NCBI GenBank assembly: GCA_028095005.1
Contig: CM051462.1
Location: 125,168,752-125,232,751 of the forward strand
Direction of reading: 5' to 3'
Origin: Rhynchospora pubera
Taxonomy: Eukaryota; Streptophyta; Magnoliopsida; Poales; Cyperaceae
DNA: 64,000 bases
Position 1 is the first letter of the stretch. Each line of letters begins with the position of its first letter. Below are positions 11,809-23,882 of this stretch, piece by piece. The position numbers were made by a program, and so were the translations under genes. The notes under the pieces are model-generated. The model saw only the letters and a program-made list of their open reading frames with translations, searched no databases and was not told the DNA's origin.

Positions 11809-14028
11809 AGTCTAGAATATATTTATGAGTTCAATTATTCAAAACGATTGGATTGTACATTGTAATTATTAATATTATATGCAGCTTTTACAAATTCTGA
11901 GTATATTTCAGCATTTAAAGCGATTTTGCATTCATTTTAAGTCATTTGATCACAATTATGTATATTTAAGCTCTTTATATTGTCTAGAATATGTTTATAT
12001 ATCACTTATTCAAAAAAATTGGATTATATATTGTAATTATGCAAATAATGTGCAGATTTTAAAGATTCTGAGTATATTGGAGCATTTCAAGCGATTTTGC
12101 ATTCATTTTAAGTTATTTGATCACAATAATCTATATTTAAGCTCTTAATATTGTCTAAAATGTGTTTATGAGCTCAATTATTCAAAACAATTGGATTATA
12201 CATTGTAATTCATCACATAATGCGCAGATTTTATATATTCTGAGTATATTTGAGCATTTGAAGCGATTTTACATTCATTTTAAGTCATTTGATCAAAATA
12301 ATCTATATTTATACTCTTTACATAGTCTAGAATATTTTTATAAGCTTAATGATTAAAAAAAATGGTTTATACATTGCAATTATTGACATAATGTGCAGAT
12401 TGGACAAATTCTAAGTATATTTGAGCATTTTAAGTGATTTTGCTTTCATTTTAAGTCATTTGATCACGATAATCTATATTTAAGCTCCTTATATAGTTTA
12501 GAATATATTTATGTACTCACTTATTCCAAACGATTGGATTATATAATGTTATTCACATAATATACGCATTTTACAATTTCTGAGTATATTTGAGCATTTC
12601 AAAATATTTTGTATTATTTTATGTCATTTGACCACAGTAATCTATATTTATGATCTTTATATAGTTAAGAATATGTTTCTGAACTAAGTTATTCAAAACG
12701 ATTGGATTATACATTGTAATTACGCACATAATATGCAGATTTTAAAGATTCTGAGTATATCGGAGCATTTCAAGCGATTTTGCATTCATTTTAAGTTATT
12801 TTATCACCATAATCTAAATTTAAGCTCTTTATATAGTCTAAATATGTTGATGAGATCAATTATTCAAAACGATTGGATTATACATTGTAATTATTCACAT
12901 AATTTGCATATTATACAGATTCTAAGTTTATTTGAGCATTTCAATTAATTTTGCATTCATTTTAAGTTATGTGATAACAATATTCTATATTTAAGCTCTT
13001 TATATACTCTAGAATATATTTATGAGCTCACATATTCAATACAATTGGATTATACATTGTAATTATTCACATAATATGCAGATTTTACAGATTCTGAGTA
13101 TATTTAAGCATTTCAAGCGATTTTGCATTCACTTTAAGTCATTTGATGACAATAGTCTATATTTATGATCTTTATATAGTTTATAATTTGTTTATGAACT
13201 CATTTGTTCGAAAAGATTGGATTATACATTATAATTATTCACATAATTTGCAGATTTTACATATTCTGAGTATATTTGAGCATTTCAAGCGATTTTGAAT
13301 TCATTTTAAGTCATTTGATCACAATAATCTATATTAATGCTCTTTATTTGGTCTCGAATATGTTCACGAACTCACTTATTCATAAGCATTGGATTATACA
13401 TTGTAATTTATCACATAATGTGCAGATTTTATAGATTCTGAGTATATTTGAGCATTTCAAGCTATTTTGCATTCATTTTAAGTGATTTGATCACAATAAT
13501 ATATATTTATGATCTTTATTTTTTTCTAGAATATGTTTATGATATAACTTACTCAAAACTATTGGATTATACAATGTAATTATGAACATAATGTGCAGAT
13601 TTCAAAGATTCTTAGTATATTTGAGCATTTCAAGCGATTTTGCATTCATTTTAATTCATTTGATGTCAATAATCTATATTGAACCTCTTTAGATAGTTTA
13701 GAATATGTTTATGAACTCAATTATTCAAAACGGTTGGATTATAAATTATAATTACGCACATAATTTGCAAATTTTACAGATTCTGAGAATACTTGAATAT
13801 TTCAAGCGATTTTACATTCATTTTAATTCAACTATTCACAATAATCTATATTTAAGCTCTCTTTATAAAGTCTCGAATATGTTTAAGAACTCACTTATTT
13901 AAAAATATTATTATACATTGTAACTATGCACAAAATGTTCAGATTTTAAAGATTCTGAGTATATTTGAGCATTTCAAGCGATTTTTGCATTCAATTTAAG
14001 ACATTTGTTCACGATAATCTATATTTAA
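11809..14028. repeat. Satellite array, block 2
   Basis: This continues the same monomer family up to the retrotransposon at 14029, about 13 copies. The monomers at about 13030-13430 resemble those at about 9150-9550 more than their neighbours, sharing for example the insertion-like reading ATCTATATTAATGCTC. This indicates segmental duplication of several monomers at once. Confidence 0.95.
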
Positions 14029-14452
14029 TGACGCCGATCAGATAGAGGTTTCAAGTAGTAAAGAAGTGTAAGGATAAAATTCACTCAAGGAGGAGTAACA
14101 CTCAGCTCTCAAGAGAAAGAAAATAGAGATAAAACTCAGAAATTCGTATTCATTTCATAATCTGTCTATTACATCATCATATTTAGCTTATAAAGCAATC
14201 TATTACATTTAAAACTCACTACCCATTAATACATAACCTCAACCACTTTTTCTAATATCAAAACACATTAAATAAAGTCCTAGAAGACCACAAAAGAAAG
14301 CTCAAAACACAACAACAGAATATTAACTCTTTTTGACTAATTAAAACAAAAGATAACTCTTAACCAACTAATTAATTTTATTGACTGCTTCTTTGACTGA
14401 ATGACATGGCTGGGATGATTAGTCAGCATCTGTCGTGGCTCGAACGGTGTCA
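14029..14452 (-). repeat. 3' LTR of the Ty3/gypsy element
   Basis: This is the downstream LTR on the minus strand. The polyprotein frame runs 34 bases into it and ends at TAA (14419-14421 on the plus strand). Only a weak purine stretch (CAGAAGCGAA) precedes it, so no classic polypurine tract is seen. Confidence 0.93.
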
Positions 14453-17400
14453 TTCGCTTCTGCTGCGCGGTAACTCGTCCGTGAGTTCAATTCATTATCT
14501 CCATGGTAAAGAGACAGATCCTTCACATTAAAAGTAGTGGATACACCGTAGTTTGCTGGCAGCTCAACCTTGTATGCATTATCATTGATGCGTTGCAGAA
14601 TTTTAAATGGTCCGTCACCTCGTGGCTTGAGTTTTCCATGTCGTCCTGGTGGAAAACGATCCTTGCTCAAATGCACCCAGACCAGATCACCCTCCTTAAA
14701 AATCACTTCTTTGCGATGCTTGTTTGCTTGCTTCTCATACTTCTGGTTTTGCTTCAAAATGCGCTTTCTCACTTGATCATGTAACTCCTTGATGTATTTA
14801 GCTCGCTCGTCTGCATCTCCACTATACTGTTGGTTTATTGGAAGCGGCACCAAATCAATAGGACCAGTTGGATTGTGTCCATACACAACTTCAAACCCCA
14901 CAACTTTTGCTTGCAAAGTGATCAGCAAGGAACGCCTACGACTCAAAGCATCAGCCACCTGATTTAGAACCCCACTTTTGTGCTTGATATGAAAAGTATA
15001 CTCCTGCAAAAATTCAACCCAGCGTGCATGCCTCGGTTTGAGCTTTTGTTGCCCATTGATGTACTTCAAAGCCTCATGATCAGAGTACAGAACAAACTCC
15101 TTCGAAATGAGATAATGTCTCCAATGTGATAGTGCTCGAACTATAGCATAGAATTCTTTGTCATATGTCGAGTAGTTCTTGCGTGAATCTGACAGCTTTT
15201 CACTAAAGAAAGCGATTGGCCGTCCTTCTTGGCTGAGGACAGCACCAATTCCCACACCAGATGCATCACATTCAAGCTCAAATACCTGCTCAAAGTTCGG
15301 CAATGCAAGTAAAGGAGCCTCCATCATTTTCGACTTGAGAAGTTCAAAACTGTTTTCAGCATCTCTTGTCCATCGAAACACACCTCCCTTCAAACACTCA
15401 GTGATTGGTGCTGCAATGGTGCTGAAACTTCGAATAAATCGGCGATAGAAAGACGCCAACCCGAGAAAGCTGCGAACTTCATGAATTGAAGTTGGAACTG
15501 GCCAAGAGAGAATTGCCTCCACCTTTGATGGATCAACATGGACGCCTCCATTTGAAACAACATATCCAAGAAACACCAAGTTGCTGGTCATGAACTCGCA
15601 CTTCTTTAAGTTGACATACAACTTCTGCTCATTTAGCACCTCGAAAATTTTGCGAAGATGCTTGATGTGTTCATCTGGACCTTTGCTGTACACAAGAATA
15701 TCATCAAAATAGACCACCACAAACCTGCCAATAAACGACTTGAAAACAAAGTTCATTAGTCGCATAAATGTGCTAGGAGCATTAGAAAGCCCAAATGGCA
15801 TTACAAGCCATTCATACAGCCCATCACGAGTTTTAAAGGCTGTTTTCCACTCATCACCAGGTCGCATCCGAATCTGATGATAGCCACTTCGAAGATCAAT
15901 CTTTGAGAACACATTTGCACCATGAAGCTGGTCCAACATGTCATCAAGGCGAGGAATAGGAAAGCGGTATTTGATGGTGATTTTATTAACCGCTCTACTA
16001 TCGACACACATTCTAAAAGAACCATCTTTCTTCGGAACCAAAAGAGCTGGAACTGCACAAGGGCTCATGCTTTCTCGCACCAAACCTTTTTTTAAAAGCT
16101 CATCTACCTGCCGCTGTAATTCGGCATTCTCCATTGGATTCATTCGATATGCCGCTTTATTCGGCAAAACTGCTCCAGGAACAAAATCAATGCAATGTTG
16201 TATGTTGCGCATAGGAGGAAGCCCTACTGGAATTTCATCTGGAATGATATTCTGAAATTCTGCAAGTAAAGGTTCTAACAATTCCAGATTTGTTGTTACA
16301 TCATTTGCAACCTCTTTCACCACAAGTGCATAAAATAATTCAGATTCTTCTATTGCTTCATAAAATTCAGATTTTGAGATAAAGAAATTACTCTCTCCAC
16401 TTGCAGATTTTGATGCACTTTTATGTTTGGAAGGACCCAAAGTCACCTTGATACCATCTTTCATGAAAGAATAGGTGTTTCTAAATCCATCATGCACTGC
16501 CTTTCTATCATACTGCCATGGACGACCCAAAAGTAAATGGCATGCATCCATAGGAACCACATCACACCATACTTCATCACGATAATTTTCTCCAATGGAA
16601 AAATTCACTAAACACCTCTGGTCTACACGAACTGAATTACCCTTTTGTAGCCAAGAAAGTTTATAAGGTTGAGGGTGTTTTTCAGGTTTTAGAGGCAGCT
16701 TTTCAACCATAGTTTTAGAAACAACATTTTCACAACTCCCGCTATCAATAACAACCTCACATACCTTGCCATATGATGTGCACCGTGTCTGAAAGATGTT
16801 GTTGCGCAGCCATGCTTCGTTAGGTTCTGAACTTGCATTCAACACCCTTCGAATCATCAACAATTCCCCCACATCTCCATACGTGACTTCTTCTTCCTCA
16901 CATGGCTCATCAAAAACTGGTGGCAACTCCAAATTGAAATTTTCATTCTCCAAAGGTTCTTCAACAATTGCAAAAACCCGCTGGTTTGGACATTCAGAGG
17001 CTATATGTCCATAACCTTGGCACTTGTAACACTGCACAGATTTCGGTTTCACTCGGGATGAACCCGCAACACTTTCTTGCATCGGAACAATTCTGGTGGT
17101 TTTGGTTGCTGCTGGTTTTGCTGTTTGAGAGCTACTACTACGGTTAGTCGAATAACCGCGGGTTGTTACACGAGAACCACCAAAACTAGTTGATTTTCTG
17201 CCTTCCTTCTCCTTCAATTGCTTTTCAATTTTTGTGGCCAGCTTAAAAACATCATGATAAGAGCAAAAAGATTGAAGAGTTACCATATCATGAATCTCTT
17301 TTTGGAGCCCGCGAAGATAACGGGCAATGGTCTGCTCCTCGGGTTCTACAACCCCACACTTCAACATTAGATAATCAAACTGCTCTGTGTAATCAGCCAC

Positions 17401-18036
17401 GGTTAACTCGCGTTGAGTAAAGTCATGTAGCTGAAGGAATGCCTCTTGTAAGTAACCATCAGGTAAAAACTTCTTGCGCAACTCTTTTTTCATCTTTTCC
17501 CAAGTTCGAATTTTTGACTTGCCCTCTCGCCCTCGCTTCATTTTCAACTGCTCCCACCAAATAGAAGCGTGCTTCTTAAGTTTGATGGCAACAACTTTCA
17601 CCTTTTCTTCTTCAGAAATGTTGTTGTAGTCAAAAACTCTTTCAACTGTATTCAACCAATCAATAAACTCATCAGGATTAATTCGACCTTCATACACAGG
17701 AATATCACCTTTCAAATCAAAAGCCCGTCGGAAACCAGTGTTCCTTCGGGGTGGGTGTCGATGTCGAGCCTCTTCATCACTGGACCCATGGTCGTGGAAG
17801 GGGTTGGTCTCATCATCTTCACCGCTGGATTGATCGTCATCTGAGCCACGATTCGATGTATCGCGGTCACGCCCAGCGACCTCCAAGTGCTCAATACGCT
17901 CTCGGAGTTGTTGCACAATCTGTACCAACTGATTCACCTCACGATCTCGATCCTGCACCAGATTTCTAAGTGCTTGGATCTCTGCATCTCGCTGGTCTTG
18001 GCCCCCTTGCGTTCGCGGCCTACCACGACCAGCCAT
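14419..18036 (-). CDS. Gag-Pol polyprotein (1,205 aa) with in-frame integrase deletion
   Basis: A single ORF starts 28 bases from the 5' LTR. Domains in order: coiled coil 18-57; acidic spacer; retrotransposon gag about 110-275; zinc knuckle CYKCQGYGHIASEC at 336-349; aspartic protease with DSG at 431-433; reverse transcriptase about 610-830 with LVMPFGLSNAPSTF and YFDD at 776-779; RNase H about 920-1035 with CDAS and the terminal ADALSRR. After VVGFE (near residue 1049, around base 14890) the protein jumps straight to the region that normally follows the integrase core (VVYGHNPTGP), then KPRGDGPFKILQRINDNAYK. The zinc-binding and DDE catalytic parts of integrase are absent, yet the frame is open. 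No chromodomain is recognised. The last 11 residues are encoded by the 3' LTR. The element cannot supply its own integrase. Confidence 0.95.
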   Translation of the reverse strand: MAGRGRPRTQGGQDQRDAEIQALRNLVQDRDREVNQLVQIVQQLRERIEHLEVAGRDRDTSNRGSDDDQSSGEDDETNPFHDHGSSDEEARHRHPPRRNTGFRRAFDLKGDIPVYEGRINPDEFIDWLNTVERVFDYNNISEEEKVKVVAIKLKKHASIWWEQLKMKRGREGKSKIRTWEKMKKELRKKFLPDGYLQEAFLQLHDFTQRELTVADYTEQFDYLMLKCGVVEPEEQTIARYLRGLQKEIHDMVTLQSFCSYHDVFKLATKIEKQLKEKEGRKSTSFGGSRVTTRGYSTNRSSSSQTAKPAATKTTRIVPMQESVAGSSRVKPKSVQCYKCQGYGHIASECPNQRVFAIVEEPLENENFNLELPPVFDEPCEEEEVTYGDVGELLMIRRVLNASSEPNEAWLRNNIFQTRCTSYGKVCEVVIDSGSCENVVSKTMVEKLPLKPEKHPQPYKLSWLQKGNSVRVDQRCLVNFSIGENYRDEVWCDVVPMDACHLLLGRPWQYDRKAVHDGFRNTYSFMKDGIKVTLGPSKHKSASKSASGESNFFISKSEFYEAIEESELFYALVVKEVANDVTTNLELLEPLLAEFQNIIPDEIPVGLPPMRNIQHCIDFVPGAVLPNKAAYRMNPMENAELQRQVDELLKKGLVRESMSPCAVPALLVPKKDGSFRMCVDSRAVNKITIKYRFPIPRLDDMLDQLHGANVFSKIDLRSGYHQIRMRPGDEWKTAFKTRDGLYEWLVMPFGLSNAPSTFMRLMNFVFKSFIGRFVVVYFDDILVYSKGPDEHIKHLRKIFEVLNEQKLYVNLKKCEFMTSNLVFLGYVVSNGGVHVDPSKVEAILSWPVPTSIHEVRSFLGLASFYRRFIRSFSTIAAPITECLKGGVFRWTRDAENSFELLKSKMMEAPLLALPNFEQVFELECDASGVGIGAVLSQEGRPIAFFSEKLSDSRKNYSTYDKEFYAIVRALSHWRHYLISKEFVLYSDHEALKYINGQQKLKPRHARWVEFLQEYTFHIKHKSGVLNQVADALSRRRSLLITLQAKVVGFEVVYGHNPTGPIDLVPLPINQQYSGDADERAKYIKELHDQVRKRILKQNQKYEKQANKHRKEVIFKEGDLVWVHLSKDRFPPGRHGKLKPRGDGPFKILQRINDNAYKVELPANYGVSTTFNVKDLSLYHGDNELNSRTSYRAAEANDTVRATTDAD

Positions 18037-18049
18037 CGCAACCTAGAGT

Positions 18050-18061
18050 GCTCTGATACCA
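18050..18061 (-). promoter_or_regulatory. Primer-binding site for initiator tRNA-Met
   Basis: On the minus strand TGGTATCAGAGC starts two bases after the 5' LTR. This matches the tRNA-Met primer site of many plant LTR retroelements. The gag-pol ATG follows at 18036. Confidence 0.92.
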
Positions 18062-18063
18062 AA

Positions 18064-18487
18064 TGACGCCGATCAGATAGAGGTTTCAAGTAGTAAAGAA
18101 GTGTAAGGATAAAATTCACTCAAGGAGGAGTAACACTCAGCTCTCAAGAGAAAGAAAATAGAGATAAAACTCAGAAATTCGTATTCATTTCATAATCTGT
18201 CTATTACATCATCATATTTAGCTTATAAAGCAATCTATTACATTTAAAACTCACTACCCATTAATACATAACCTCAACCACTTTTTCTAATATCAAAACA
18301 CATTAAATAAAGTCCTAGAAGACCACAAAAGAAAGCTCAAAACACAACAACAGAATATTAACTCTTTTTGACTAATTAAAACAAAAGATAACTCTTAACC
18401 AACTAATTAATTTTATTGACTGCTTCTTTGACTGAATGACATGGCTGGGATGATTAGTCAGCATCTGTCGTGGCTCGAACGGTGTCA
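18064..18487 (-). repeat. 5' LTR of the Ty3/gypsy element
   Basis: On the minus strand this LTR lies upstream of the ORF. It appears identical to the copy at 14029-14452. On the plus strand it starts TGACGCCGATC and ends CGAACGGTGTCA. Confidence 0.95.
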
Positions 18488-18492
18488 TTTAA

Positions 18493-21400
18493 GCTCTTAA
18501 CAAAGTCTAGAATATGTTTAAGAACACACTCATTCAAAACGAATGGATTATTCATTGTAATTACACACATAATGTGCAGATTTTACATATTCTGTGTATA
18601 TTTGGGTATTTCAAGCGATTTTGCATTCATTTTAAGTCATTTGATAACAATAATCTATAATAAAGCTCTTTGTAAAGTCTCAAATATGTTTATGAGCTCA
18701 ATTTTTCAAAACGATTGGATTGTACATTGTAGTTATTCACATAATATGCAGATTATACAGATTCTGAATATATTTGAGAATTTCAAGCAATTTTGCATTC
18801 ATTTTAAGTCATTTGATCACCATAATGTATATTTAAGCTCTTTATATAGTCTAGAATAAGTTTATGATATCACTTATTCAAAACGATTGGATTATACATT
18901 GTAATTATGCACATAATGTTCAGATTTGAAAGGTTCTGAGTATATTTAGGCATTTCAAGCGATTTTGCATTCATTTTTATTTATTTCATGTCAATAATCT
19001 ATATTTAACCTCTTTATATAGTCTAGAATATGTCTATGAACTCAATTATTCAAAACGATTGGATTATACATTGTAATTACGCACATAATTTGCAGATTTT
19101 ACAGATTCTGAGAATATTTGAATATTTCAAGCGATTTTACATTCATTTTAAGTCATCTGTTCACAATAATCTAATTGAGCTCTCTTTATAAAGTCTCGAA
19201 TATGTTTATGAACTCACTTATTTAAAAAGATTGGTTTATGCATTGTAATTATGCACAAAAATGTTCAAATTTTAAAGATTCTGAGTATATTTGAGCATTT
19301 CAAGCGATTTTTGCATTCAATTTAAGACATTTGTTCACGATAATCTATATTTAAGCTCTTAACAAAGTCTAAAATAAGTTTAAGAACACACTCATTTAAA
19401 ACGAATGGATTATTCATTGTAATTGCACACATAATGTGCAGATTTTACATATTCTGTGTATATTTGGGTATTTCAAGCTATTTTTCTTTCATTTTAAGTC
19501 ATTTGATAACAATAATCTATAATAAAACTCTTTGTAAAGTCTCGAATATATTTATGAGCTCAATTATTCAAAACGATTGGATTATACAGATTTGGAATAT
19601 ATTTGAGCATTTCAAGCGATTTTGCATTCATTTTAAGTCATTTGATCACCATAAAATATATTTAAGCTCTTTATATAGTAGGAACATGTTTATGATATCA
19701 CTCATTCAAAACAATTGGATTATACATTTAATTATGCACATAATGTTCAGATTCGAAAGATTCTGAGTATATATGAGCATTTTCAAGCGATTTTGCTTTA
19801 ATTCTAAGTCATTTGACCACAATAATCTATATTTAAACTCTTTATATTGTGTAGAATATGTTTATGAGCTCAATTATTCAAAACGATTGAATTATACATT
19901 GTAATTATTCACATATTGTGCAGATTTTACAGATTCTGAGTATATTTGAGCATTTGAAGCGATTTTGCATTCATTTTAAGTCATTTGATCACAATAATCT
20001 GTATTTATGCTTTTTATATAGTTTAAAAATGTTTATAAACTCAGTTATTCAAAATAATTAGATTATACATTGTAATTATTCACATAATTTGCAGATTTAA
20101 TAGATTCTTAGTATATTTGAGCATTTCAAGCGATTTTTTCATTCATTTTAAGTCATTTGATCACAATAATCTATATTTAAGCTCTTTATATGGTTTAGAA
20201 TATGTTTATGAACTCACTTATTCTAAACAATTGGATTATACACCCTAATTATTCTCATAATATACGGAGTTTACAATTTTTTAGTATATTTGAGCATTTC
20301 AAACGATTTTGTATTCATTTAAGCTATTTGACCATAGTAATCTGTATTTATGATCTTTATATTGTTTTGAATATATTTCTAAACTAAGTTATTCAAAACA
20401 ATTGGATTATACATTGTAATCACGCACATAATGTGCAGGTTTTAAAGATTCTGAGTATATTGGAGTATTTCAAGCGATTTTGCATTCATTTTAAGTTATT
20501 TGATCAAAATAATCTTTATTTAAGCTCTTTATATAGTCTATAATATGTTTATGAGATTAATTATTCAAAACGATTGGATTATACATTGTAATTATTCACA
20601 AAATGTTCTTATTTTACAGATTCTAAGTTTCTTTGAACATTTCAATTGATTTTCCATTCATTTTAAGTCATCCGATTACAATAATCTATATTTAAGCTCT
20701 TCATATAGTCTAGAATATGTTTATGAGCTCACATATTCAAAACAATTGGATTATACATTGTAATTATTCACATGATGTGCAGATTTTACCGATTCTTAGT
20801 ATATTTAAGCATTTCAAGAAATTTTGCATTCATTTTAAATCACTTGATCACAATCATCTATATTTTGAATTATTCATTGTAATTACACATATAATGTGCA
20901 TATTTTATAGATTCTTTGTATATTTGGGTATTTCAAGCAATTTTGCATTTATTTCAATTCATTTGATCACAATAATATGTATTTATGCTATATATATAGT
21001 CTAGAATATGTTTATGAACTCACGTATTCTCAACGATTGGATTATACATTGTAATTACGCCAAAAATATCCAGATTTTAAAGATTTTGGGTATATTTAAG
21101 CATTACAAACTATTTTGCATTCATTTTAAGTGTCTTGATCATGTTAATCTATATTTAAGCTCTTTATATAGTCTAGAATGTGTTTATGAGCTAAATTATT
21201 CAGAATAATTCGATTATACATTGTAATTATTCACATAGTATACATATTTTACAGATTCTGAGTGTATTTGATCATTTGAAGTGATTTTGCATTCATTTTA
21301 AATCATTTGATCACAAAAATCTATATTTAAGATTTTTATATAGTCAAGAATATATTTATGAAGTCACTTATTCAAAACGATTGCATTATACATTATAATT

Positions 21401-23430
21401 ACGAATATAATGTGCAAATTTTAAAGATTCAAAGTATATTTGAGAATTTCAAGCGATTTTGTATTCATTTTTAAGTCATTTGATCACAATTATCTATATA
21501 TTTGCTATTTTTATAGTCTAGAATATGTTTATGTGGTCAATTAATCAAATATATTGGTTTATACATTGTAATTATACACATAATATACAGATTTTGCAGA
21601 TTCTGAGTATATTTGAGCATTTCAAGCGATTTTGCATTCATTTTAAGTTATTTGATCACTATAATGTATATTTAAGCTTTTTATATAGTCTAGAATATGT
21701 TTATGAGCTCACTTATTCAAAACGATTGGATTATACATTATAATTATTCACATAATTTGCATATTTTACAGATTCTGAGTACAATTGAGCATTTCAAGCC
21801 ATTTTGTATTCATTTTAACTGTTTTGATCATATTAATCTATATTTAAGCTCTTTATATAGTCTATAATATGTTTTCGATATCACTTATTCAAAACAATTT
21901 GATTATACATTGTAATTATGCACATAATGTGCAGATTTTAAAGATTCTGAGTATATTTGAGTATTTCAAGCGATTTTTGCATTCAATTTAGGAAATTTGT
22001 TCACAATAATTGATACTTAAGCTCTTTACATAGTCTAGCATATGTTTATGAACTTACTTATTCAAAACGATCGGATTACATATTGTAATTAGTCACATAA
22101 TTTGCAGATTTTACAGATTTTAAGTATATTTGAGCATTTCATGTGATTTTGCTTTAATTTTAAGTTATTTGATGACAATAATCTATATTTAAGCTATTTA
22201 TATAGTTTAGAATATGTTCATGAACTCACTTATTCAAAACAATTAGATTATACGTTGTAATTACTAACCTAATGTGTAGATTTTAAAGATTCTGAGTATA
22301 TTTGAGCATTTAAAGAGATTTTGCATTCATTTTAAGTCACTTGATCACAATAATCTATATTTAAGCTCTTTATATAGTCTAGAATATGTTTAGGAGATCA
22401 ATTATTCAAAACTATTGGATTATATATTGTAATTCTTAACATGATATGCAGATTTTACAGATTCTGAGTATATTTGAGCATTTCAAATGATTTTGTATTC
22501 ATTTTAAGTCATTTGATCATAATAATCTATATTTATGCTCTTTATATAGTTTAAAAAATGTTTATAAACTCACTTATTCAAAATGATTAGATTATACATT
22601 GTAATTATTCACATAATTTGCAGATTTAATAGATTTTTAGTATATTTGAGCATTTCAAGCGATTTTGCATTCATTTTAAGTCATTTGATCACAATAATCT
22701 ATATTTAAGCTCTTTATATGGTTTAGAATATGTTTATGAATTCACATATTTAAAATGATTGATTATACATTGTAATTACACACATGATGTGCAGATTTTA
22801 CAAATTCTGAGTATATTTGAGTATTTCAATCGATTTTGTATTTATTTTAAGTTATTTTATCATAATAATCTATATTTAAGCTCTTTCTATAGTCTAGAAT
22901 ATGTTTATGAACTCACTTTTTCAAAACGATTGGATTATGCATTTTAATTATGCACATGATGTGCATATTTTACAGATTCTTAGTATATTTGAAATTTCAA
23001 ACAATTTTGCATTCATTTTAAGTTATTTGATCACAATAATCTATATTTAAGCTTTTTATATAGTCTAGAATATGTTTATGAGCTTAATTATTCCAAACAA
23101 TTGGATTATACATTGTAATTATTCACATAATGTGCAGATTTTACAGATTATGAGTATATTTGAGCATTTCAAGCGATTTTGCATTCATTTTAAGTCATTT
23201 GATCACAGTAATCTATATTAAGCTCTTGATATAGTTTAGAATATGTTTATGGACTCACTTATTCAGAACAGTTGGATTATACATTGTAATTATTCACATA
23301 ATGTGTAGATTTTATAGATTCTGAGTATATTTGAGCATTTCAAGCGATTTTACATTCATTTTAAGTAATTTAATCACAATAATCTATATTTATGTTTTTC
23401 TATGTAGTGTAAAATATGTTTATGATCTTA
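18493..23430. repeat. Satellite array, block 3, with higher-order units
   Basis: About 29 further monomers of the same family, ending where similarity stops near 23430. Variant monomers recur as sets. The pair reading CTCTCTTTATAAAGTCTCGA then ATTTTTGCATTCAATTTAAG occurs at about 13858 and again at about 19190. After subtracting the retrotransposon these are about 868 bp apart, or five monomers. A second set, marked by TTTAAAAAATGTTTATAAAC, occurs near 20025 and 22550. Confidence 0.95.
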
Positions 23431-23882
23431 CTTAAAACATGATGATGTTGATATTTTAGTTAGATATTCACATTATTATTAACATATATAAAAAATAATA
23501 TAATAGAAACCAAACATTAAATTATGTAATAAAATATTGTATCGAGCGAAACTCGATGTCCAACCCTAGTGTACAATATTGTTTTGTTTTCCACCAATAT
23601 ACGGGTCATAGTGTCGGTTCGCTTTGTGAACTTACTTTTCGTATTTATTTGCATTAATTCACAGTTGCTATATATATAAACTTCCGCACTGAGATTGCAA
23701 CAGGAAACTGAAGCGAAATAATTGAAATAGTATGAACTTGATGGCATGGTCTCCACACACAAGAGAAAGATCATCTGTCCTGTTTATCAGCTATGTAGTG
23801 GCTTAACATAAATCATCGACCCCACCTCTTTTATTCATAGTACCTATTGTCCTACTCCTATCATCAATCAACATGATTTTGC
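23431..23882. other. Short intergenic stretch
   Basis: AT-rich DNA between the satellite and the solo LTR. No gene or repeat was recognised. The reverse-strand ORF here is short and has no domain. Confidence 0.5.

Larger units (their letters stand above)
14029..18487 (-). mobile_element. Young Ty3/gypsy LTR retrotransposon, CRM-like chromovirus, integrase-deleted
   Basis: The element is 4,459 bp, lies in minus orientation, and has target-site duplication TTTAA at 14024-14028 and 18488-18492. LTRs of 424 bp (14029-14452 and 18064-18487) begin TG, end CA and appear identical by eye. A primer-binding site, a single gag-pol ORF and both LTRs are present. Normal Ty3/gypsy elements are longer. The shortage is explained by loss of most of the integrase region. 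The gag sequence, the tRNA-Met primer site and the reading frame running into the 3' LTR recall the CRM (centromeric) chromovirus clade; this clade call rests on remembered family traits. Confidence 0.95.

Noticed and set aside
14503..17969. Plus-strand and other-frame ORFs across the retrotransposon
   Set aside because: Shadows of the gag-pol ORF on the opposite strand.
10018..22947. Many plus-strand ORFs of 60-130 codons starting like MFMSSIIQN and containing FCIHFKSFD
   Set aside because: They are translations of the satellite monomer, recurring every 172 bp and always in the same part of the repeat; no coding gene is implied.
8290..23430. CRISPR-like array
   Set aside because: Monomers are contiguous without unique spacers and the genome is a plant; this is satellite DNA.
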